Origin: Vibrio nigripulchritudo ATCC 27043
GTDB taxonomy: Bacteria > Pseudomonadota > Gammaproteobacteria > Enterobacterales > Vibrionaceae
NCBI RefSeq assembly: GCF_000222685.1
Contig: NZ_AFWJ01000001.1
Location: forward strand, 124,001-188,000
Length of the DNA: 64,000 bases
Direction: 5' to 3'
The translations under genes and the position numbers were made by a program. Shown here one piece after another: positions 57,811 through 64,000 of the stretch; position 1 is the stretch's first letter; every line of letters starts with the position of its first letter. The notes under the pieces are model-generated. The model ran no database searches. It was not told the origin of the DNA and saw only the letters and a program-made list of their open reading frames with translations.

Positions 57811-58608
57811 TTGAACATAGAGCTGATAATTCAATTCCTGATACTGGGAAGTGTGGTTGGGGTCTTGGCAGGCTTATTGGGAATTGGTGGAGGCTTAGTG
57901 GTTGTCCCCGCGTTGCTTTGGCTGCTCCCGGCTGCAGGAATTTCTGCCAATCTCGTTATGCACATCGCACTGGCTACGTCTCTGGCCACCATCATTCTGA
58001 CTTCCGGTTCTTCTGCTTTTAATCATCTTAGGCTAGGCAACGTCGATATGTTCGTTGTTAAATGGCTGATGCCTGGTGTCGTCGTTGGTGGGTTAGCTGG
58101 TTCTTTCATCGCTGAAGCGATCCCAACTCAGTACCTGATTAAAGTGTTTGGTATCATCGTCTTGGGGCTCGCCATTCAAATGCTGATGTCTCTAAAATCT
58201 TCAAACAGTCGCCCTATGCCTGCTGCCGGAACCACTTTGGGTTACGGTGGTCTTATTGGGATCACTTCCAGTCTTGCGGGTATCGGTGGTGGTTCGTTAA
58301 CGGTTCCGTTTCTTAGCCGTCATGGCGTGGAAATGCGTAAAGCGATTGGTTCGTCTTCGGTATGCGGCTCATTTATTGCCATTGCTGGTATGACAGGGTT
58401 TGTTGTACATGGTTTGGATGCCAGCGGGCTTCCAGAGTACAGTATTGGTTATGTATACTTGCCTGCACTATTTGGTATTGCTGCGACATCCGTGTTAACG
58501 ACTCGCGTGGGAGCCAAACTGGCAACCCGACTTCCTACCGCAGTATTGAAGAAAATCTTTGCGGTATTCTTACTGTTCGTCGCTGGAAAAATGCTGTTGC
58601 CGTTTTAA
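57811..58608 (+). CDS. TSUP (TauE/SafE) family membrane permease
   Basis: 265-residue membrane protein with about eight helices in two repeats. Both repeats carry the glycine-rich TSUP motif (LAGLLGIGGGLVVVPALL and ITSSLAGIGGGSLTVPFL). Family members export sulfite, sulfoacetate or other organosulfur anions; the substrate is unknown here. TTG start with AGAGGTAAAC upstream, eight bases after ptsP. Confidence 0.88.
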   Translation: MNIELIIQFLILGSVVGVLAGLLGIGGGLVVVPALLWLLPAAGISANLVMHIALATSLATIILTSGSSAFNHLRLGNVDMFVVKWLMPGVVVGGLAGSFIAEAIPTQYLIKVFGIIVLGLAIQMLMSLKSSNSRPMPAAGTTLGYGGLIGITSSLAGIGGGSLTVPFLSRHGVEMRKAIGSSSVCGSFIAIAGMTGFVVHGLDASGLPEYSIGYVYLPALFGIAATSVLTTRVGAKLATRLPTAVLKKIFAVFLLFVAGKMLLPF

Positions 58609-58657
58609 TTCGACTCAAATGCGGCATCAGATTCATCACATTTAAAGAGATTTAAAC

Positions 58658-59470
58658 ATGAACCAAGGGTTTATAACCTTTCCTCAAATTGATCCTGTTA
58701 TCTTTTCTATAGGACCTCTTGCCCTGCGCTGGTATGGCTTGATGTATCTTGTCGGCTTTGTGTTCGCGCTATGGCTCGCTAACCGCCGTGCTGATATGCC
58801 AAACAGTGGTTGGACGCGTGACAATGTCTCGGATTTGTTATTCGCTGGCTTTTTAGGTGTCGTGCTTGGTGGGCGTATTGGTTATGTTTTCTTCTACAAT
58901 TTCGATGTTCTCTTAAGCGACCCACTTTACCTCTTTAAAATCTGGACCGGAGGAATGTCTTTCCACGGTGGTCTTCTGGGCGTTATTGCAGCGATGGCTT
59001 GGTATGCTCGTCGAAATGGACGCACGTTCTTCAGTGTTGCGGATTTTATTGCCCCGTTAGTGCCGTTTGGGCTGGGAATGGGGCGTTTGGGTAACTTCAT
59101 GAATGATGAGCTTTGGGGACGCGTCACTGATGTACCTTGGGCCGTATTGTTCCCAAGCGGTGGATACCTGCCTCGTCACCCTTCTCAGCTTTATGAGTTT
59201 GTGCTTGAAGGTGTGGTCTTGTTCTTTATTCTCAATTGGTTTATTAAGAAGCCACGTCCGGCGGGCAGCGTCGCTGGGCTGTTTCTGCTAGGCTATGGCT
59301 CGTTCCGCTTCATAGTGGAGTATTTCCGCGAGCCGGATGCGCACTTAGGGCTCTATGGCGATTGGATCTCAATGGGACAAATTTTGTCACTTCCAATGGT
59401 GATTGGTGGAGCAGTGCTGATAGGCTGGGCTTACAGCGCAAACAAACAACCTGTTAAATCAAAAATTTAA
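58658..59470 (+). CDS. lgt: Prolipoprotein diacylglyceryl transferase
   Basis: 270-residue inner-membrane enzyme that adds diacylglycerol from phosphatidylglycerol to the lipobox Cys. The Lgt signature is [14 protein letters not shown]; the catalytic His segment is MSFHGGLLG. Seven predicted helices. Followed by thyA after eight bases, as in E. coli. Confidence 0.96.
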   Translation: MNQGFITFPQIDPVIFSIGPLALRWYGLMYLVGFVFALWLANRRADMPNSGWTRDNVSDLLFAGFLGVVLGGRIGYVFFYNFDVLLSDPLYLFKIWTGGMSFHGGLLGVIAAMAWYARRNGRTFFSVADFIAPLVPFGLGMGRLGNFMNDELWGRVTDVPWAVLFPSGGYLPRHPSQLYEFVLEGVVLFFILNWFIKKPRPAGSVAGLFLLGYGSFRFIVEYFREPDAHLGLYGDWISMGQILSLPMVIGGAVLIGWAYSANKQPVKSKI

Positions 59471-59478
59471 GGTCGACA

Positions 59479-60330
59479 GTGAAACAGTATTTAGACTTGT
59501 GTCAGCACATCGTCGATGACGGTGTGTGGATTGAAAATGAACGTACAGGTAAACGTTGCCTTACGGTAATTAACGCCGATCTTACTTATGACGTTGCCGC
59601 GAATGAATTTCCATTAGTGACTACGCGTAAAAGCTTCTGGAAAGCCGCAGTAGCAGAGCTACTGGGTTACATTCGTGGATATGACAACGCAGAAGACTTT
59701 CGAAAACTTGGCACCAAAACCTGGGATGCAAACGCCAACCTGAACGAAGTGTGGCTGAACAACCCGTATCGAAAGGGTGAAGACGACATGGGTCGTGTTT
59801 ATGGTGTTCAGGGGCGTGCCTGGGCTAAGCCGGATGGCGGGCACATCGACCAGCTCAGAAAAATTGTCGATGATCTCTCTAAAGGTGTTGATGACCGCGG
59901 TGAGATACTCAACTTCTACAATCCGGGCGAATTCCATATGGGGTGTTTACGCCCTTGTATGTATAGCCATCATTTCTCTTTGCTGGGTGACACCCTATAC
60001 CTGAACAGCACCCAGCGTTCTTGTGACGTACCATTAGGGTTGAACTTCAACATGGTTCAGGTTTACGTTTTCTTAGCGCTAATGGCGCAGATCACGGGCA
60101 AGAAACCGGGTCAAGCGTACCACAAGATTGTTAACGCTCATATCTATGAAGATCAGTTAGAACTGATGCGCGACGTTCAGCTTAAGCGCGAACCTTTCCC
60201 TGCTCCAGAGTTTAGAATCAATCCAGACATCAAATCTCTGGAAGATTTGGAAACTTGGGTAACCATGGACGATTTTGAAGTGGTTGGTTACCAGTGCCAC
60301 GACGCAATTAAGTATCCGTTCTCGGTTTAA
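59479..60330 (+). CDS. thyA: Thymidylate synthase ThyA
   Basis: 283 residues, the longer ThyA form seen in several marine gammaproteobacteria (264 in E. coli). Converts dUMP to dTMP with methylene-tetrahydrofolate. The catalytic Cys is in [13 protein letters not shown], a variant of the usual PPCH context. The substrate-binding [15 protein letters not shown] and [10 protein letters not shown] segments are intact. GTG start. Confidence 0.95.
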   Translation: MKQYLDLCQHIVDDGVWIENERTGKRCLTVINADLTYDVAANEFPLVTTRKSFWKAAVAELLGYIRGYDNAEDFRKLGTKTWDANANLNEVWLNNPYRKGEDDMGRVYGVQGRAWAKPDGGHIDQLRKIVDDLSKGVDDRGEILNFYNPGEFHMGCLRPCMYSHHFSLLGDTLYLNSTQRSCDVPLGLNFNMVQVYVFLALMAQITGKKPGQAYHKIVNAHIYEDQLELMRDVQLKREPFPAPEFRINPDIKSLEDLETWVTMDDFEVVGYQCHDAIKYPFSV

Positions 60331-60362
60331 TATTCGTTCTCAGATTAGTAGTTGAATACGCT

Positions 60363-60396
60363 AAAACGCCACTCTAAAGCACAGAGTGGCGTTTTT
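60363..60396 (+). terminator. Terminator after thyA
   Basis: AAAACGCCACTCT-AAAGCAC-AGAGTGGCGTTTTT. Between here and 60614 I see no gene, only a 12-bp palindrome CCTGAGCTCAGG at 60561-60572. Confidence 0.92.
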
Positions 60397-60614
60397 GTAT
60401 GCAAAGTGTGTATGGATTAACTATCAGTGCGTTCGACGCATTACACGTTGGTATAGCCCCACTTTTCGACTCAATACCACTCACTCTTTAAATCTATGTC
60501 CTGATCGAAAGCCAATTTCACGCGAAAGAAGCAACGTAGCAAACCGATAGTCTCGATAAACCTGAGCTCAGGGTATACCAATCACTTGCTGGAATTTATA
60601 TTAGATACAAATAA

Positions 60615-60650
60615 AAATCCCCAGCATTCAGAGAATGCTGGGGATTGAAT
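60615..60650 (-). terminator. Terminator of nptA
   Basis: AATCCCCAGCATTC-AGA-GAATGCTGGGGATT, 14-bp stem with an A run on the left that reads as T on the minus strand. Confidence 0.9.
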
Positions 60651-60665
60651 TTTTAAATCTCAAGC

Positions 60666-61814
60666 TTAGGCAGTCAGTGCCAGAATCGTGCCTGGCATGA
60701 TGATGAACACCGCCAGCAAGTAACCCACAACAACCGCTTTGTTTTTCATCGCCATGTCCGAGATTAGGTCTGCACCTTTTATTGGTAACTCTCTCAGGAA
60801 TGGAATGCCATAGATGAAAATGGTCGCCATCAGGTTAAACACCAGGTGTACCAAAGCAATTTGCAATGCGAAGACCGCGAACTCACCAGATACAGCTGTA
60901 GCAGCCAGCAGAGCCGTGATACATGTACCGATGTTAGCGCCCAGAGTGAATGGGTAAACATCGCGAACTTTCAGTACACCAGAACCTACTAGTGGAACCA
61001 TCAGGCTGGTTGTTGTTGAAGAAGACTGAACCAAAACAGTCACAACAGAACCAGAAGCGATACCGTGAAGAGGACCACGACCAATAGCGTTTTTCAGGAT
61101 TTCACGTGCACGACCAACCATCAGGCTCTTCATGAGTTTACCCATCACTGTGATAGCAACAAAGATGGTTGCGATACCAAGCAGGATCAGAGTAACACCA
61201 CCAGCGACATCACCAAAGGTTGCTAGCGGCTCTTTAATTGCGCTTACAACAGGTTTGGTAATTGGTTTGATGAAGTTAAACCCTTTGATACTCATGTCAC
61301 CAGTCGCCAGCATTGGAGAAATCAGCCAGTGAGAGACTTTTTCCAGAATGCCGAACATCATTTCCAGTGGTAGGAAGATAATGACTGCGAGCAGGTTGAA
61401 GAAATCGTGAATAGTTGCACTAGCGAAAGCGCGTTTGAATTCGTCTTTGCAACGAACGTGACCCAAGCTTACTAGGGTATTAGTCACGGTAGTACCAATG
61501 TTGGCACCCATGATCATAGGGATCGCTGTTGCGACAGGAAGACCGCCAGCAACAAGACCGACAATAATAGACGTAACAGTACTCGATGACTGAATCAAGG
61601 CAGTTGCGACAAGACCAATCATTAAGCCTGCAACCGGGTGAGAAGCAAATTCGAAAAGAGTTTTAGCGTGTTCTCCAGTAGCCCACTTAAAACCACTTCC
61701 TACCATAGATACTGCAAGTAATAGTAGGTAAAGCATGAAAGCCAAGTTAGCCCAGCGTAGCCAGCGAGCGGAACCCGATTGTGGCGCTGCTGTTGAAGTA
61801 GCTTGGTTTATCAT
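60666..61814 (-). CDS. nptA: Sodium-dependent phosphate cotransporter
   Basis: 382-residue Na/Pi cotransporter family II protein, like NptA of V. cholerae. The two inverted halves each carry the QSSS signature (ALIQSSSTVTS and VLVQSSSTTTS) and a GANIGT motif. About eight to nine membrane helices. Predicted inner membrane; uptake or efflux of phosphate driven by sodium. GGAG lies upstream of the ATG. Divergent from nhaR across 395 bases. Confidence 0.93.
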   Translation of the reverse strand: MINQATSTAAPQSGSARWLRWANLAFMLYLLLLAVSMVGSGFKWATGEHAKTLFEFASHPVAGLMIGLVATALIQSSSTVTSIIVGLVAGGLPVATAIPMIMGANIGTTVTNTLVSLGHVRCKDEFKRAFASATIHDFFNLLAVIIFLPLEMMFGILEKVSHWLISPMLATGDMSIKGFNFIKPITKPVVSAIKEPLATFGDVAGGVTLILLGIATIFVAITVMGKLMKSLMVGRAREILKNAIGRGPLHGIASGSVVTVLVQSSSTTTSLMVPLVGSGVLKVRDVYPFTLGANIGTCITALLAATAVSGEFAVFALQIALVHLVFNLMATIFIYGIPFLRELPIKGADLISDMAMKNKAVVVGYLLAVFIIMPGTILALTA

Positions 61815-62069
61815 ATTTTTCTCCGTTGACCGTTCTCATTTGGTCGGTTAGTGAATCTGAGGGCGATACTAGAGATGAAATATTGCAGTTATATGACATT
61901 TAGGTTTAAGAATGCATTTTTTGCTATTTTTTCTACGCAACCGATAAAGTGGAATTATGATTCGTGTAAGATATTGATTTCAATAAATTAAAAACTTTAT
62001 TTGATAGGGTTAATAATAGGGTTCTATTGCGAAAATTTGTGGATATTTGCAATTTGTCACATTTTCTCT

Positions 62070-62096
62070 TTATGACAGTGTCATAAAAGTCATGAC
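62070..62096. promoter_or_regulatory. Tandem palindromes between nptA and nhaR
   Basis: TTATGACA-G-TGTCATAA (62070-62086) is a perfect 17-bp palindrome, followed three bases on by the 8-bp palindrome GTCATGAC (62089-62096). Read on the minus strand it includes CTGTCATAAA, matching the first half of a Pho box, but no properly spaced second half follows. It lies 114 bases before nhaR and 256 bases before nptA. The rest of the 61815-62209 gap is AT-rich. Confidence 0.55.
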
Positions 62097-62209
62097 TGTG
62101 TTCGGTTTTATTCGATATTTTTAATTTTATTTATCGGAAATACCGAAAACATAGTGTCTTATTGTGATGCGTTGTATCATATGCCTAAGGATTTGACGGA
62201 TAACAAAGC

Positions 62210-63100
62210 ATGTCTCACTTAAATTACAACCATCTCTACTATTTTTGGATGGTATGCAAACAAGGATCAGTAACAAAGGCTGCAGATGCACTTTTTCTTA
62301 CGCCGCAGACTGTCACAGGGCAAATAAAAGCTCTAGAAGAAAGAATGGATGGTAAGCTCACTAAGCGAAATGGACGCAGTGTAGAGCCAACCGAATTGGG
62401 ACAGCTGGTTTTCAAATACGCTGACCGGATGTTTGGACTCAGCTACGAAATGTTAGATATCGTAAATTACAGTCAGCGTTCTAATATTCTGTTTGATGTC
62501 GGTGTGGCGGATGCTTTGTCTAAGCGGCTGGTTAGCCGAATATTGATGACAACCGTGCCCGCCGATAACAGTATCCATTTACGTTGCTTTGAATCGACAC
62601 ATGAATTGCTTCTTGAACAGCTCTCCCAACACAAGCTGGATATGATTTTGTCTGACTGCCCTGTAGATTCAAGCCAGAGCCCCGGACTCTACAGTAAAAA
62701 ACTGGGAGAATGCCGAATGAGCTTTTTCAGTTCCAAACCGTTAGAGAATGAAACCTTCCCATCAGTATTCGAAAACCGAAAGCTGTTGCTTCCCGGAAGC
62801 CGTACATCCATGGGGCGAAAAGTCATGCAATGGTTTGACAGACAAGGTATTCAACCAAATGTTCTCGGAGAGTTTGATGACGTGGCTTTAATGAAAGCAT
62901 TCGCTCAAGATCATAAAGACGCACTCTTTCTGGCTCCTAGTTTGTACAAATCTGAAGTGGGGGATGACGTTTCATTGCATCTGGTTGGAGAGATTAATGA
63001 GCTGAAGGAAGAATACTTTGTTATATTCGCTGAGAGGATGATTCAACACCCTACAGTGAAAAATCTTTGTGATGCTGATTTCATTCAGCTCTTCTATTAA
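62210..63100 (+). CDS. nhaR: LysR-type regulator NhaR
   Basis: 296-residue LysR-family activator. N-terminal winged helix ([39 protein letters not shown]); the rest is the periplasmic-binding-like effector domain. NhaR activates the Na+/H+ antiporter gene nhaA in response to sodium. Here nhaA is not adjacent; the divergent gene is a sodium-phosphate carrier. Location before hlyU and rpsT is as in V. cholerae. Confidence 0.93.
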   Translation: MSHLNYNHLYYFWMVCKQGSVTKAADALFLTPQTVTGQIKALEERMDGKLTKRNGRSVEPTELGQLVFKYADRMFGLSYEMLDIVNYSQRSNILFDVGVADALSKRLVSRILMTTVPADNSIHLRCFESTHELLLEQLSQHKLDMILSDCPVDSSQSPGLYSKKLGECRMSFFSSKPLENETFPSVFENRKLLLPGSRTSMGRKVMQWFDRQGIQPNVLGEFDDVALMKAFAQDHKDALFLAPSLYKSEVGDDVSLHLVGEINELKEEYFVIFAERMIQHPTVKNLCDADFIQLFY

Positions 63101-63227
63101 CAGATTTCATTGTATTACTTCACATTGTTGTAATAACATTTATTTGAATAAGGACTTCAACTGACATAACACAAATAACAAGTTGAAGATGCAGTAACTT
63201 ACGTTTATAGCCCATGGAGGCTGCTGA

Positions 63228-63524
63228 ATGAACTTACAGGAAATGGAGCAGAAATCTGCTCAAGCTGTCGTCCTCTTGAAAGCGATGGCGAATGAAAGAC
63301 GCTTGCAAATTTTGTGTATGTTACACAACAACGAACTTTCCGTCGGAGAACTTTGTTCTCACTTAGAATTGAGCCAATCGGCGCTGTCTCAACACTTAGC
63401 CTGGCTTAGAAGAGATGGTCTGGTGCAAACAAGAAAGGAAGCCCAGACGGTTTACTACTCTTTAAGCAGTTCTGAGGTGCAGCAAATGATCAAGCTGCTT
63501 CACTCTTTGTACTGTGAAGATTAA
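63228..63524 (+). CDS. hlyU: Virulence regulator HlyU (ArsR/SmtB family)
   Basis: 98-residue winged-helix dimer resembling HlyU, which activates haemolysin (hlyA) and RTX toxin genes in pathogenic vibrios by displacing H-NS. Recognition helix in SVGELCSHLELSQSALSQHLAWLRRDGLV. Metal ligands of ArsR are lacking. Cys30 and Cys96 correspond to the redox-active Cys38 and Cys104 of V. cholerae HlyU, suggesting thiol control is retained; an extra Cys43 is present. ATGGAGG gives a good ribosome-binding site. Confidence 0.92.
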   Translation: MNLQEMEQKSAQAVVLLKAMANERRLQILCMLHNNELSVGELCSHLELSQSALSQHLAWLRRDGLVQTRKEAQTVYYSLSSSEVQQMIKLLHSLYCED

Positions 63525-63632
63525 AAACCTAACTTAAATCTTGTTAAGCAACTATGTTGTGCTGAGGCTTTGGTTGTATAGCAACTTGGTTGTGAGAGAG
63601 CGTTGTTAACGCATCAGGCAAATTTAAGATAT

Positions 63633-63660
63633 AAAAAAACCGGCAGAAGCCGGTTTTTTT
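63633..63660. terminator. Bidirectional terminator between hlyU and rpsT
   Basis: A7-CCGGC-AGAA-GCCGG-T7. Confidence 0.92.
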
Positions 63661-63678
63661 CGCAATTCTAAACTCGAA

Positions 63679-63939
63679 TTAAAGAGCTTTGATTGCTGCT
63701 GCGAAGCGAGACTTATGACGAGCAGCTTTATTCTTATGAATAAGACCTTTAGTCGCCATGCGGTCTAGGATCGGTGTAACTGCAGTGAATGCAGCAGTTG
63801 CAGCTTCTTTATCGCCAGCTTCGATAGCTGCGATAGTTTTCTTCATGTAAGTGCGCATCATAGAACGACGGCTAGCATTGTGCTGACGACGTTTTTCAGC
63901 TTGGATAGCGCGCTTCTTAGCAGATTTACTGTTTGCCAA
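63679..63939 (-). CDS. rpsT: 30S ribosomal protein S20
   Basis: 86-residue basic protein ([24 protein letters not shown]) binding 16S rRNA. I chose the TTG at 63939; E. coli rpsT also uses a UUG start, linked to autoregulation. GGGAG lies eight bases before it. An in-frame ATG at 63954 would add five non-conserved residues. Confidence 0.96.
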   Translation of the reverse strand: MANSKSAKKRAIQAEKRRQHNASRRSMMRTYMKKTIAAIEAGDKEAATAAFTAVTPILDRMATKGLIHKNKAARHKSRFAAAIKAL

Positions 63940-64000
63940 GGGTCTAACTCCCAAAAACTTTAGTTCGGTGACAATTTAAGGGCGAGGAATATCCCCTATT

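Noticed and set aside
60417-60580. Integron attC-like or repeat element after thyA
   Set aside because: A short TGCGT/ACGCA hairpin and a CCTGAGCTCAGG palindrome are present, but there is no conserved core site or repeated cassette structure.
1-64000. CRISPR arrays, prophage, insertion sequences, tRNA or rRNA genes
   Set aside because: No regular repeat-spacer pattern, transposase, phage genes or RNA gene sequence was recognised on reading both strands.

Overview
The window is a chromosomal segment of a Vibrio. The call rests on gene content and order: gltD-gltB / yhcC / GGDEF gene / arcB followed directly by a convergent arcA; fldB / xerD-dsbC-recJ-prfB-lysS followed by a VpsR-type regulator; tas / mutH / rppH-ptsP-TSUP-lgt-thyA / nptA / nhaR / hlyU / rpsT. 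VpsR, HlyU and NptA together with arcB next to arcA are typical of Vibrio chromosome 1. I cannot name the species. No rRNA, tRNA, insertion sequence, prophage or CRISPR array is visible, and most of the window looks like core genome.

Layout. 1-5.5 kb: glutamate synthase (gltBD, gltD cut by the window edge). 6-12.5 kb: radical SAM YhcC, a PAS-GGDEF diguanylate cyclase, the anaerobic sensor kinase ArcB, a small lipoprotein and convergent arcA. 12.8-14.4 kb: DUF3293 protein, an RraA paralogue, a small outer-membrane-like protein. 14.7-19.6 kb: thrLABC with leader peptide and attenuator. 19.7-26.2 kb: grcA with an FNR box, nfo, a small ORF, ung behind a foldable leader, a hemerythrin protein, a DUF3545 protein, an alanine/glycine:Na+ symporter with a structured leader, yaaA. 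26.2-33.5 kb: accessory sugar locus with a cytoplasmic GH20 hexosaminidase and ROK repressor divergent from a four-gene ABC importer, with a clear operator between them. 33.6-39 kb: a secreted HExxH protein, a DctPQM TRAP transporter and a divergent RpiR-type regulator whose reading frame is broken at an A7 tract. 39-49.7 kb: srmB/trmN, brnQ, fldB, xerD-dsbC-recJ-prfB-lysS. 50-64 kb: vpsR, a small-ORF/DUF1127 locus with a 30-bp perfect palindrome, tas, DUF6482, mutH, a DnaA-box-rich intergenic region, rppH-ptsP-TSUP-lgt-thyA, nptA, nhaR, hlyU, rpsT.

Themes. Redox control recurs: arcB/arcA, perfect or near-perfect FNR boxes upstream of arcA/DUF3293 and grcA. Cyclic-di-GMP recurs: a diguanylate cyclase sits between yhcC and arcB, and VpsR is a c-di-GMP-responsive regulator in V. 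cholerae. The two accessory transport loci (ABC and TRAP) each carry a local repressor-type gene and nearby inverted repeats that look like operators.

The most unusual items are the frameshifted RpiR gene (a dnaX-type slippery heptamer in exactly the phase that restores the protein, plus a G10 tract in the same gene), the DnaA-box cluster between mutH and rppH, the ung leader that can pair away its own ribosome-binding site, and the palindrome/small-ORF/DUF1127 locus. No wholly new multi-gene system is evident.
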